NCBI RefSeq assembly: GCF_029887875.1
Contig: NZ_JARXRM010000046.1
Coordinates: 163,438 to 227,437, forward strand
Length of the DNA stretch: 64,000 bases
Reading direction: 5' to 3'
Source: Luteimonas endophytica
Lineage (GTDB): Bacteria > Pseudomonadota > Gammaproteobacteria > Xanthomonadales > Xanthomonadaceae
The notes below the pieces were generated by a model. The model saw nothing but the letters and a program-made list of their open reading frames with translations, made no database searches and was not told the DNA's origin. The position numbers and the translations under genes were made by a program. Position 1 is the stretch's first letter; each line of letters starts with the position of its first letter. Positions 51,735-60,365 of the stretch are shown in pieces.

Positions 51735-52658
51735 CTATCCGCCAGCCGGTGATGCCGGGGTTGGGGAAGGCGCCGGCGGAAACACCAGCGACTGGTGCAC
51801 CTGCGCGCCCGCCCATGCGCCATCGCCCACGGCCAGCGTGACCGAGTGGGGCACGCGCGCCGCATCGCCGCATGCGAACACGCCGGCGACGGTGGTTTCC
51901 CTGTTGTCGCGGGTCTCGATCTGGGTGCCCATCGGCGTGTCCATCAGCGCGCAGCCGAGCTGCCCGGCGAGATCGGAGGCAGGCGCGGTGCGCGACGCGG
52001 TGAACAGCCCGGCGAAGCCCAGCCGCCGCCCGTCCGCGAGCACCACGTCGGCGTGCCCTTCGATCCGGGCGACCGGCGCCCGCTCGATGGCCACGCCGCG
52101 CGCGGAAAGCTCGCTTTCGGTCGCCGGATCCGGATCGAGGGCGCCGTTGCACAACAGCGTCACCCGGCCCCATTCGGGCAGCAGCCTGGCCTGGTGCAGG
52201 GACATCGGGCCGGTGGCGATCACGCCGATCGCGCCGCGGTCGAGCTCGTAGCCGTGGCAGTAGGGGCAGTGGAACACGCTCCTGCCCCAGCGTTCGGCCA
52301 GCCCGGGCACCTCGGGCAGGGCGTCGGAGACGCCCAGGGCGAGCAGCAGCCGCCGTGCGCGGTGGCCGGTGCCTTCGCCGGTGGTCACGGTGAACGCGTC
52401 CGCGGCGCCGGCCGCGGCCACCGCGGTGCCCTCGATCCAGCTCAGTGTGGGATAGCGCTCCAGCTGCGAGCGGGCGACATTGGCGATCCAGGCCGGATCG
52501 CGGCCGTCGTGGCCCAGGAACCCGTGCGAGGCGGTCGCCCGGCGGTTGCGCCGCTGCCCGGCGTCGACGACCAGCACCCTGCGCCGGGCCCTGAGCAGCT
52601 GCAGGGCGGCCGCCATGCCGGCGTAGCTGCCGCCGACCACGATGACGTCGTGGGTCAT
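51735..52658 (-). CDS. Thioredoxin-reductase-like FAD oxidoreductase
   Basis: The 307-residue flavoprotein has the FAD-binding VIVVGGSYAGMAAALQLL, the redox dithiol HCPYCHGYELD (CxxC), an NAD(P)-binding region (GAIGVIATGPMSLHQA) and the C-terminal FAD motif GVFACGDAAR. This is the TrxB-like class that includes ferredoxin- and self-reducing enzymes. Its start overlaps the stop of the Rrf2 regulator by four bases, so the pair forms an operon. Confidence 0.87.
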   Translation of the reverse strand: MTHDVIVVGGSYAGMAAALQLLRARRRVLVVDAGQRRNRRATASHGFLGHDGRDPAWIANVARSQLERYPTLSWIEGTAVAAAGAADAFTVTTGEGTGHRARRLLLALGVSDALPEVPGLAERWGRSVFHCPYCHGYELDRGAIGVIATGPMSLHQARLLPEWGRVTLLCNGALDPDPATESELSARGVAIERAPVARIEGHADVVLADGRRLGFAGLFTASRTAPASDLAGQLGCALMDTPMGTQIETRDNRETTVAGVFACGDAARVPHSVTLAVGDGAWAGAQVHQSLVFPPAPSPTPASPAGG

Positions 52659-53119
52659 GCCACGGTGCTCCTTTTGTTTGCCAGGCGGCGCTTGTGTGCC
52701 TTGTGGCGCCGCGCGAACTCCGCGGCCAGCTGGGCCAGGGACACCGAGGCGAATCGCTCCATCAGCAGCGCCTCGGCCTCGTCGAACGCATCGGTCAGCG
52801 CCGCGTTCACCACCTGTTCGACCAGGCAGGCCGGGTGTTCGCTGCGATGGCCGACCGCGAACAGCGCCGGCTCGCCGAGCGCCTGGTGCAGGTCGCGCAG
52901 GGTCACGGTGGACAGATCGGCGGTGATCGTCCAGCCGCCGGCAGGGCCGCGCCCGGCGGCGACCAGCCCGGCCTCGCGCAGCAGGCCCATGGTGCGCCTG
53001 ACCACGACCGGGTTGGTGCCCAGGCAGCGGGCCAGGGCATCGGAGGTCATCGGTCCGTCGTGCCCGGCCATGTGCAGCAGCGCGTGCAGGACGGCGGAAA
53101 GGCGGCTGTCTCGCTTCAT
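52655..53119 (-). CDS. Rrf2-family transcriptional regulator
   Basis: The 154-residue protein has the Rrf2 winged helix (RLSAVLHALLHMAGHDGPMT, SDALARCLGTNPVVVRRTMG, AGLVAAGRGPAGGWTI) but only one conserved Cys (PACLVEQV), not the three of IscR/NsrR. It probably senses redox or electrophiles through that Cys, as in the RisR/YwnA type. A palindrome overlaps its own start codon. Confidence 0.85.
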   Translation of the reverse strand: MKRDSRLSAVLHALLHMAGHDGPMTSDALARCLGTNPVVVRRTMGLLREAGLVAAGRGPAGGWTITADLSTVTLRDLHQALGEPALFAVGHRSEHPACLVEQVVNAALTDAFDEAEALLMERFASVSLAQLAAEFARRHKAHKRRLANKRSTVA

Positions 53120-53137
53120 GTAACTAACGATGTTACA
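53119..53137. promoter_or_regulatory. Palindromic operator between Rrf2 and methyltransferase genes
   Basis: TGTAAC (53119-53124) and GTTACA (53132-53137) form a perfect inverted repeat with a seven-base centre, directly at the Rrf2 start. It fits autoregulation and control of both divergent transcripts. Confidence 0.65.
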
Positions 53138-53170
53138 AATAGCTTCCCTCGTCAAGTGCGGAAGGCATGC

Positions 53171-53845
53171 ATGGCCTCGTTCGATGATCCCGCCGCGGTC
53201 GCCAACTACCTCGCCGGCCCCGTCGCCAAGGTGCCCGGGCTGCTGGCGCTGCACCGGATGGCGGAACTGCTGCTCGCCGAGGCGGTGCCCGGGGCCGGCC
53301 GCGTGCTGGTGCTCGGCGCGGGTGGCGGGCTTGAGCTCAGGGCGTTCGCCGCGGCCCGCCCGCAATGGCGGCTGGTCGGCGTGGACCCTTCAGCCGCGAT
53401 GCTGGCGCTGGCGGCGACCACGCTCGGCGATCTCGCGCCGCGGGTCGAGCTGATCGAGGGGTATGTCGATGCCGCGCCGACCGGGCCGTTCGATGGCGCC
53501 GCGTGCCTGCTGACCCTGCATTTCCTGGAGCCGGCAGAGCGCCTGCGCACCCTGCGGGCGCTCCGGCGGCGCTTGCGCCCCGGCGCACCGCTGGTCGTCG
53601 CGCACCACAGCTTCGACACGACCGACGCGGGCAAGCAACGCTGGCTCCGGCGCTATGCCGCGTTCGCTTCGCCCTCGGGCACCCTGGACGCGGGCGCGGA
53701 GGCGGCGATCGCCGCGATGCGCGCGCGGCTCCCGGTGATGGCCCCCGAGGCGGAAGTGGCGCTGCTGGAGGAGGCGGGATTCGCGGGGGTCGAGCTGTTC
53801 TACGCCGGTTTCACGTTCCGCGGGTGGGTCGCCTACCGCGCGTAG
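53171..53845 (+). CDS. SAM-dependent methyltransferase
   Basis: The 224-residue class I methyltransferase has motif I RVLVLGAGGGLELRAFA, motif II LVGVDPSAAMLALA, and a post-motif DGAACLLTLHFLEPAERL. It may methylate a small molecule; none is indicated. It is divergent from the Rrf2/oxidoreductase pair, and the shared palindrome suggests co-regulation. Confidence 0.82.
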   Translation: MASFDDPAAVANYLAGPVAKVPGLLALHRMAELLLAEAVPGAGRVLVLGAGGGLELRAFAAARPQWRLVGVDPSAAMLALAATTLGDLAPRVELIEGYVDAAPTGPFDGAACLLTLHFLEPAERLRTLRALRRRLRPGAPLVVAHHSFDTTDAGKQRWLRRYAAFASPSGTLDAGAEAAIAAMRARLPVMAPEAEVALLEEAGFAGVELFYAGFTFRGWVAYRA

Positions 53846-53870
53846 CGGCCCGGCCGGTTCGCGTTGCAAC

Positions 53871-53892
53871 TGCATCCCATTCTCATTTAAGA
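53871..53892 (+). promoter_or_regulatory. Fur-box-like sequence before the TonB receptor
   Basis: Reverse complement reads TCTTAAATGAGAATGGGATG, with the AATGAGAAT half of a Fur box. It lies about 80 bases before the receptor start. The second half is degenerate. Confidence 0.4.
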
Positions 53893-53967
53893 TTCCCGGG
53901 TCGGACGTCAGCCTGCCGCCGCGTCCCTCGCGACCCGCTCAGGGTCCCGTTTCCTGGGGAAGATCCC

Positions 53968-56271
53968 GTGCGATACCTCCGAGCCCACCCGGCCGGGCCG
54001 CGCGTGCCGGTGTTGGCGGCTTGCCTGCTCGTGGCCTTCCAGGCCAGCGCCCAGGCGCAGCACCCACGGCAGGCGCCTTCCGGCGCCGCGCCGGACCTGC
54101 AGACGCTGGACGAGATCGTGGTCCGCGGCGAAAAGTCCGAGCGCTCGCTGCAGGACACCGCCGCCAGCGTGGCCGTGTCGACATCGGTGAAGATCGAGCA
54201 GGAGAATCTGCTCAGCCTGTTCGACATCCTCAACCGGACCGCCAACGTCTCGCAGATGTACGGCGATCGCGGCTTCACCATCCGCGGCATCGCCAACGAG
54301 GCCGGCGCGCCCAACCCCCTGGCCACCATCTACGTGGACGGCGCGGCCCTGCCCAGCCAGGTCAGCGACGTGGGGCCGACCGACCTGTGGGACATCGCCC
54401 AGGTGGAGGTGCTGCGCGGTCCGCAGTCGACCATCCAGGGCGAGAACGCGCTGGCCGGCGCCATCGTGCTGCGCACCGAGGACCCGACCATGGACTGGAG
54501 CGGCCGCGCCCGGGTGCTGCTGTCCGATCCGTCCGACCGCCGGGTCGCCTTCGCCGGGGGCGGCCCGCTGGTGGCCGACGAGCTGGCGTTCCGGGTGGCG
54601 GTCGAGGACCGTTCCTTCGACGGCTTCGTCGACAACCCCACGCGCGGCGTCGGCGAGGACGAACGCGAATCGACGATGGCGCGCGCCAAGCTGCTGTGGA
54701 CGCCAGGAGGCATCGAGGGGCTGACCGCGAGGCTCACCTACACCCGCGACGACCGCCAGGGCCCGTACATGTACGCCTACTCGCGCAACGACGTGCCCGA
54801 CCACTACGACCACCGCATCAACACCTCCGACTACCCGGGCGGCTCGGATGCGCTCGGCCGGATCGCCACGCTGGAGGTCGATCACGTGCTCTCCGGGCGC
54901 TGGTCGGTTTCGGCGGTGACCGCCTGGTCGGACACCGACATGCGGCGCAGCTTCGACACCGACCTGAGCGAGCGCCCGGAAGCCTACGGCGACACCGACG
55001 AGCAGTACGGCACGGTCTCGCAGGAACTGCGCGTGCACTACGCCGGCGACCGGCTGCGCGGCCTGGCCGGCCTCTACGGCTCGCAGCGCGACATGGACAA
55101 CGCCAGCGTCAACCGCACCAACGTGGAGACGCCGGTGGCGACCATCGCCGCGGTGCTGCAGGGCGCCGGACTGGATGCCGCGACCGCGCAACAGGTCGCC
55201 GGACTGTACGCGCAGGCGGTGCCGGTGATCCCGGTCGACTATGCCAGCGACGGGCGTTCGCGTTCGCGCAACCTGGCGCTGTTCACCGACTTCGAGGTCG
55301 ACCTGGGCCGGCGCCTGGCGCTGCTGGGTGGTCTGCGCTACGACCGCGAGGAGTATCGCTTCGGCGCGGTGGCCAGCGCGGACTTCGCCGGGGTCCTGCC
55401 CGAGCCGGCGGCCTTCGGCGAGGCACTGGCGCCGGCCATCGCCGGCATCAACCAGGCCGTGCTGGGCATGGTGCAGCAGGCCAACAGCCTGACCCCGGAA
55501 TCCACGCGCGACTTCACCGCCTTCCTGCCGAAGCTGGGCCTGCGCTACGCGTGGACCGACGACGTGTCCACCGCCCTGGTGGTCCAGCGCGGCTACCGCT
55601 CCGGCGGGTCCGCCTTCAACATCGCGCGCGGGCGGAACTTCGCATACGACCCGGAGTACACCTGGAACGCGGAGCTGTCGCTGCGCTCGCGGTGGCTGGA
55701 CGATGCGCTGACCCTCAACGCCAACCTGTACTACATCGACTGGGAGGACAAGCAGGTCACCGCACGGTTCGGCATCAACGACTACGACTACCACACGGTC
55801 AACGCCGGCAAGGCGCACCTGTACGGGTTCGAACTCGAGGCCGGCCACCGCGTCGGTCCGGGCTTCGACTGGTACGCCTCGCTGGGGCACTCGCGCACGC
55901 GCTACGACGAGTTCGAGACCATCCTCGGCGCGGAGATCAACGACTACACCGGCTCGGAGTTCGCGTATGCCCCGCGCTGGACGTTCGCCGTGGGCGCCAA
56001 CGTCCACCTGGGCGACCACTGGGTGGCCAACCTCAACGCCAACCACCGCAGCGACGTCACCCCCGACATCGGCGGCGATGCGCGCCGGTTGCCCTCGCGC
56101 ACCCTGGTGAACGGCCGCTTCGGCTACGAGGCGCTGGACTGGAGCGCCTACGTCTTCGTCAGCAACCTGTTCGATCGCGGCTACACCCAGTACGCCTGGT
56201 CGGACGACAGCCCCAACGTGATCCTGGGCGCGCCGCGGGTGGTCGGCGTCGGCTTCGACTACCGCTGGTGA
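53968..56271 (+). CDS. TonB-dependent outer-membrane receptor
   Basis: The 767-residue protein has a signal peptide (cleavage near SAQAQ), a TonB box-like LDEIVVRGEKSERSLQD, a plug (FTIRGIANEAGA, VEVLRGPQSTIQGENALAGA) and a 22-strand barrel ending in the aromatic VVGVGFDYRW. The genes that follow (two small membrane proteins and a PepSY protein) are typical of siderophore or heme receptor operons. The start is the GTG at 53968 with GGGGAAG upstream. Confidence 0.9.
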   Translation: MRYLRAHPAGPRVPVLAACLLVAFQASAQAQHPRQAPSGAAPDLQTLDEIVVRGEKSERSLQDTAASVAVSTSVKIEQENLLSLFDILNRTANVSQMYGDRGFTIRGIANEAGAPNPLATIYVDGAALPSQVSDVGPTDLWDIAQVEVLRGPQSTIQGENALAGAIVLRTEDPTMDWSGRARVLLSDPSDRRVAFAGGGPLVADELAFRVAVEDRSFDGFVDNPTRGVGEDERESTMARAKLLWTPGGIEGLTARLTYTRDDRQGPYMYAYSRNDVPDHYDHRINTSDYPGGSDALGRIATLEVDHVLSGRWSVSAVTAWSDTDMRRSFDTDLSERPEAYGDTDEQYGTVSQELRVHYAGDRLRGLAGLYGSQRDMDNASVNRTNVETPVATIAAVLQGAGLDAATAQQVAGLYAQAVPVIPVDYASDGRSRSRNLALFTDFEVDLGRRLALLGGLRYDREEYRFGAVASADFAGVLPEPAAFGEALAPAIAGINQAVLGMVQQANSLTPESTRDFTAFLPKLGLRYAWTDDVSTALVVQRGYRSGGSAFNIARGRNFAYDPEYTWNAELSLRSRWLDDALTLNANLYYIDWEDKQVTARFGINDYDYHTVNAGKAHLYGFELEAGHRVGPGFDWYASLGHSRTRYDEFETILGAEINDYTGSEFAYAPRWTFAVGANVHLGDHWVANLNANHRSDVTPDIGGDARRLPSRTLVNGRFGYEALDWSAYVFVSNLFDRGYTQYAWSDDSPNVILGAPRVVGVGFDYRW

Positions 56272-56287
56272 GCGCCGTGGCCCGCGC

Positions 56288-56569
56288 ATGAGCAGCCTCG
56301 CGTATCTGCTGCCGGCCACGGCCGCCGCCGTGGCGTTCTACCTGGCGAGCGCGCACCAGCGCCTGGCACCCGCGCTGCGCGCCCGGACGCGCGCGCTGCG
56401 CGTGGCCGCCTGGGCGGCGACCTCGCTGTCGTTGGCGCTGGCGCATGCGCAGCTGGGGGCGTGGGCGGGCGCCTTCGCGGCGCTGACCGCGCTGATGGCG
56501 GGAATGGTGGCGCTGCCCTACCTGGATGCCTGGTGGCAGCTGCGCCGGGGCGGGCCGCATGTGGGGTAG
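56288..56569 (+). CDS. Small membrane protein, DUF3325-like
   Basis: The 93-residue protein has three hydrophobic helices (YLLPATAAAVAFYLASA; VAAWAATSLSLALAHAQL; FAALTALMAGMVALPYL). Its size, plan and place in a TonB receptor/PepSY operon fit DUF3325. Function unknown. It overlaps the next gene by 11 bases. Confidence 0.65.
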   Translation: MSSLAYLLPATAAAVAFYLASAHQRLAPALRARTRALRVAAWAATSLSLALAHAQLGAWAGAFAALTALMAGMVALPYLDAWWQLRRGGPHVG

Positions 56570-56834
56570 GTCGCTGGCCGCGGCGTGCCTGGGCCTGCCG
56601 CTGACGGTCGGCATCGTCGGGCTGCTGGCGCTGCACTGGCCGGGCGCGCTGACCCGGGTGACGCTGCCGTGGCTGCTGATGTCGTTTCCGATCTGGATCG
56701 CGGCGATGAGCGCGGCCTTCCTGTTCCGCTCCGGGCTGCGCGCGTGGCTGTGGCTGGGGGGCGCCACGCTGTTGTGCTTCGGGCTGATCCACCTGTCGCG
56801 GACACTCGGCTGGGCCGCGGAACTGCCGGCATGA
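56559..56834 (+). CDS. Small membrane protein, DUF3649-like
   Basis: The 91-residue protein has three helices (AAACLGLPLTVGIVGLLALH; WLLMSFPIWIAAMSAAFLF; WLWLGGATLLCFGLIHLS). By size and position it fits the DUF3649 proteins of iron-uptake operons. The ATG at 56559 lies inside the preceding gene and the stop overlaps the PepSY start (ATGA). Confidence 0.62.
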   Translation: MWGRSLAAACLGLPLTVGIVGLLALHWPGALTRVTLPWLLMSFPIWIAAMSAAFLFRSGLRAWLWLGGATLLCFGLIHLSRTLGWAAELPA

Positions 56835-58408
56835 AGGCGACCACGCTGCGAACCTTCCTGGCGCTGCACACCTGGGTCGGACTGGTGGCGGGCATGGGCC
56901 TGTTCATCGCGTTCTACGCCGGCGCGATCACCGTGTTCGTGCACGAACTGCAGGGCTGGGAGCGCCCGGCGGAAGCCACGCCGACGCGGGCGCAAGGCCT
57001 CGCCGGGGCGCAGGTGCTCGTCGACCGGGTGCTCGCGCGGCACCCGGAAGCCGGCCACAACTTCTACGTCACCCTGCCGGGCGAACACGGCCCGCGCCCG
57101 CTCCTGTACTGGTTCGACGAGGCGAGCGCCCGGCAGTACCGGTTCGGCATGGAGGGCGGGACGCTGCGCCAGGCGCCCGCGCGCGCCGGCTTCGTCGAGT
57201 TCGTCTACGACCTGCATTTCACCGCCGGGCTGCCGCGCACGTTCGGCATGTATCTGTTCGGCGTGTTCTGCGTCCTGTACGGGCTGGCCCTGGTCAGCGG
57301 GGTGGTGATCTACGCGCCCGGGTTCTTCAAGGATCTGTTCGCGCTGCGACTGGGGCGCAACGTCAAGCGGTTCTGGCAGGACGCGCACAACGTCGTCGGC
57401 ATGCTGTCGCTGCCGTTCCACGTCGTCTTCGCATGGAGCGGCGCGGTGCTGACGATCGGCTTCGTGCTGCTCGCGCCGTTCCAGGCCCTGGTCTACCAGG
57501 GCCGGTTGCTGGAGATCCTGGAGTCCGATTTCGAGGTCGCGCCGCATGTCGCGCCGGCGGGGGAGGCCCGCCCGATGCTGCCGGTGGCGGAGCTGGTGCG
57601 CCGCGCCGAACGGGCGTTGCCGGGCATCGCGGTGGAGAGCCTGTCCTACCACGACGCCGGCGATGCGAATGCGCAGGTCGCGCTTTCCGGCGCGCTGCCG
57701 CAGCGACGCCTCAACGGGGTGGGCGTGGTGGCCCTCAACGCCGCCACCGGCGCGGTGATCGAGGCGCTGCCGCCCGCCGAATACCCGCCGGGCATGGCGT
57801 TCCTCCGTGGCCTGCAGCACCTGCACTACGGCGACTTCGGTGCGATGGCGATCAAGTGGCTCTATTTCCTGCTGGGCATGGCGGGCGCCTTCCTGTTCTA
57901 CAGCGGCAACCTGCTGTGGATCGAGGCGCGCCGCAAGCGCCGCGAGGTCCGGCAGCCGCGGCGCACGCGGGTCATGGCGGCGTTGACGCTCGGCGTGTGC
58001 CTGGGCTGCGTGGCCGGCGTGTCGGCCGTGTTCGTGGCGGCGGCGCTGCTGCCGGCCCTGGCCGCTTCGTCGGTGTACTACGCGGTCTTCTTCCTGTGCC
58101 TGGGCTGGGCGCTGCTGCGGCGCCCAGCGGACGCCGCCAACGAGCTGCTCTGGGCGTGCGCGTTGCTGACGGCGGCCGTTCCGGTCGGCGGCGCGATCGG
58201 TTCCGGCGATACCCTGTTCGCGGCCTTGGTGCACGGCCATTGGCACCGGTTCTTCATCGACGCCACCGCGCTGCTGATGGCGGCCGGGTTCTGGCGCATG
58301 GCGGCGGCGGTGCGCCGACGCGCCCGCGCCGGCGACCCCCACAGCGTCTGGGCGAAGCCCGGGGCGGAGGCGGCCGGCAGGGGCGGGCGGGAGACGGCCC
58401 CGCGCTGA
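56831..58408 (+). CDS. PepSY-associated TM helix protein
   Basis: The 525-residue protein has the PepSY_TM plan: a first helix (WVGLVAGMGLFIAFYAGAIT), a periplasmic PepSY region, LYGLALVSGVVIYAPGFFK, then LSLPFHVVFAWSGAVLTIGF and a C-terminal four-helix block. Members act as inner-membrane iron-siderophore reductases in receptor operons; His residues in HTWVGL, FHVVF and LHYGDFG may bind heme. Coupled to the DUF3649-like gene by an ATGA overlap. Confidence 0.85.
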   Translation: MKATTLRTFLALHTWVGLVAGMGLFIAFYAGAITVFVHELQGWERPAEATPTRAQGLAGAQVLVDRVLARHPEAGHNFYVTLPGEHGPRPLLYWFDEASARQYRFGMEGGTLRQAPARAGFVEFVYDLHFTAGLPRTFGMYLFGVFCVLYGLALVSGVVIYAPGFFKDLFALRLGRNVKRFWQDAHNVVGMLSLPFHVVFAWSGAVLTIGFVLLAPFQALVYQGRLLEILESDFEVAPHVAPAGEARPMLPVAELVRRAERALPGIAVESLSYHDAGDANAQVALSGALPQRRLNGVGVVALNAATGAVIEALPPAEYPPGMAFLRGLQHLHYGDFGAMAIKWLYFLLGMAGAFLFYSGNLLWIEARRKRREVRQPRRTRVMAALTLGVCLGCVAGVSAVFVAAALLPALAASSVYYAVFFLCLGWALLRRPADAANELLWACALLTAAVPVGGAIGSGDTLFAALVHGHWHRFFIDATALLMAAGFWRMAAAVRRRARAGDPHSVWAKPGAEAAGRGGRETAPR

Positions 58409-58423
58409 CGCGAGCCGGTCCTG

Positions 58424-59191
58424 TCAGCCCGCCGCCCGGAGCTCGGCGAGCAGCGCGCGCGGCGTGGCGCCGGCGATGGCGTGGAACTCGGCGATCAGAT
58501 GCGCCTGGTCGAAATAGCCTGCCGCAGCGGCGATGGCGGCCCAGTGCGTGGTGCCGTCCCGGCGCGCGGCGGAGAGGGCCCGGTGGAACCGCGCGAGCCT
58601 GGCGAACGCCTTCGGGCTCACGCCGACGGTTTCGCGGAAGATGCGCCGGAGATGGCGCTCGCTCACGCCCAGGGCGCAGGCGACGCTGCGCACGCTGCCG
58701 TCCGCCAACCGTGCTGCGGCCTCCGCGGCCAGCCTTGCATGGGATCCGGGCGCGGGCGCCGCGGCGATGCGCTCGGCGATCGCGCGCTCCAGCATCGCGG
58801 CGGCCGCGGCCGTGTCCCGGGCGCCGGCGAGCCGCTCGCGCAGCCGCCGCGCCGCCGCCTCGCCCCACAGGTCCTCGAGTGCGACCACGCGCCCGGCGAG
58901 CGCCGCGCCGGGCGCGCCGAGCGCCGCCTGGTGGGTGCTCAGGTGCAGCCGTGCGAACACCGCGCGCTGCCCGCCGGGCACCACCTTCCGGTGGGCCTGT
59001 TGCCGGATCCCGAGGGCATGGGCGTCCAGGCCATCGCGGGCCGAAGGCCCGATGCGGACGACCAGCTGGATGTTCGGGCGCGGAATGGCGACCCGCGGCA
59101 GATCGCGATCGGATTCGTGCACCAGGAGCGCCGCCAGGGCGGGCGCCGCCGCCGCTGGGCCGGCGCGGTGGCGGTACGGGCGCGTGTGCAT
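58424..59191 (-). CDS. AraC-family regulator
   Basis: The 255-residue protein has a C-terminal AraC domain: VRSVACALGVSERHLRRIFR and AAIAAAAGYFDQAHLIAEFH. The N-terminal half (PNIQLVVRIGPSARDGLDAH) resembles the DUF6597-type sensor. The ATG at 59191 is used. It is divergent from the epimerase-like gene with 87 bases between. Confidence 0.85.
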   Translation of the reverse strand: MHTRPYRHRAGPAAAAPALAALLVHESDRDLPRVAIPRPNIQLVVRIGPSARDGLDAHALGIRQQAHRKVVPGGQRAVFARLHLSTHQAALGAPGAALAGRVVALEDLWGEAAARRLRERLAGARDTAAAAAMLERAIAERIAAAPAPGSHARLAAEAAARLADGSVRSVACALGVSERHLRRIFRETVGVSPKAFARLARFHRALSAARRDGTTHWAAIAAAAGYFDQAHLIAEFHAIAGATPRALLAELRAAG

Positions 59192-59278
59192 GGACGGATT
59201 CTGGTCGCGGCACAGCGCCCACGCAAGGCTGGCCGTTTTCTCCAAGGCATGCCGGTGGCCCGGCGCTAGGCTTGCCGC

Positions 59279-60118
59279 ATGAAGACGATCCTGGTGACCG
59301 GTGCAACCGGAAAAGTTGGAAGCCGACTCCTCGGGCGTCTCGCCCGCCGCGGCGATCGCCTGCGCGCGCTGGTCCGCGATGCGGCGCGCGCCGCCTCCCT
59401 GCGCAACGCGCAGGTGGCGCTGGTCGAAGGAGACCTGCTGGATGCCGGTTCGCTGGAGGCCGCGGTGCGCGGCGTCGACGCCGTGGTCCATTGCGCCGCG
59501 TTCTTCCGCGGAGCCACGCCCGAGCAGGCACACGCGGTGAACGAACTGGGAACCCGCTACCTCGCCGAGGCCGCACGCGCGGCCTCCGTCGGCCGGTTCG
59601 TGTTCACCAGTACCGGCTTGGTGTACGGACCGGGAAACGGCAGCGCCGCCCGCGAGGAAGACGCCTGCGCGCCGGTGGACGCGTATCCCTCGAGCAAGCT
59701 CGCCGCCGAGCGCCTGCTCCTGGCCATGGACGGCCTGGACGTGCGCGTGGTCCGGCTGCCGTTCGTGTATGGCGACGGCGATCCGCATATCGCGGAGGTG
59801 GTGCCGTTGATGCGCGGCTTCCCGCCGGGCCAGCGCATGTCGATCGCCCACCATGCGGACGTCGCGCAGGCGATCGCCTGCGTGCTCGACGCGCCGGCCC
59901 CCACGCATCGCATCTACAACGTGGCCGCCGACGAGGCTCCCGACCTCGCCGCGCTGTTCGCGGCGGTGGGCGAATCACCGCCCGATGGCTCGCAGGCGGA
60001 GCGCGCGCGGGCCTTCGCCACGGTGCTCGACGGCAGCCGCATCCGCGAGGACTTCGGGTTCAGGGCGCTGTACCCGCGCCTCGCGGACGGGATCCGGGCC
60101 GACGGACCTGGCGGCTGA
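59279..60118 (+). CDS. NAD-dependent epimerase/dehydratase (extended SDR)
   Basis: The 279-residue protein has the Rossmann motif LVTGATGKVGSRLLG at its start, VVHCAAFFRGATPEQAH, FVFTSTGLVYGP and the catalytic AYPSSKLAAERLL (YxxxK). It lacks long C-terminal extensions. The substrate could be a nucleotide sugar or a small carbonyl compound. Divergent AraC partner at 58424-59191. Confidence 0.85.
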   Translation: MKTILVTGATGKVGSRLLGRLARRGDRLRALVRDAARAASLRNAQVALVEGDLLDAGSLEAAVRGVDAVVHCAAFFRGATPEQAHAVNELGTRYLAEAARAASVGRFVFTSTGLVYGPGNGSAAREEDACAPVDAYPSSKLAAERLLLAMDGLDVRVVRLPFVYGDGDPHIAEVVPLMRGFPPGQRMSIAHHADVAQAIACVLDAPAPTHRIYNVAADEAPDLAALFAAVGESPPDGSQAERARAFATVLDGSRIREDFGFRALYPRLADGIRADGPGG

Positions 60119-60169
60119 GTTCGGCCGGCAGCGCAGGCGCTGCCGCGTGGCGGGCCGCTGCGCCGCGCC

Positions 60170-60355
60170 TCAGGCCTCGTTGCCGTCGCGCGCCCGGACG
60201 CTCAGGTCGCCGTCCGCGCCGACGTCCACCGCGACCTCGATCGGCCGGCAGCAGACCTGGCAGTCCTCGACGTAGCGCTGCGCGCCGGCCGAGCCGTCGA
60301 CGGCGAGCTGGATGGTCTCGCCGCAATAGGGGCAGGCGATGTCGACGAAGTCCAT
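60170..60355 (-). CDS. CPXCG motif-containing cysteine-rich protein
   Basis: The 61-residue protein has CPYCGE at residues 9-14 and a second pair CQVCCRP, a likely zinc ribbon, with an acidic middle. Widespread in Gammaproteobacteria, function unknown. It follows the lytic transglycosylase gene by 10 bases. Confidence 0.85.
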   Translation of the reverse strand: MDFVDIACPYCGETIQLAVDGSAGAQRYVEDCQVCCRPIEVAVDVGADGDLSVRARDGNEA

Positions 60356-60365
60356 CGTGTCCTCC

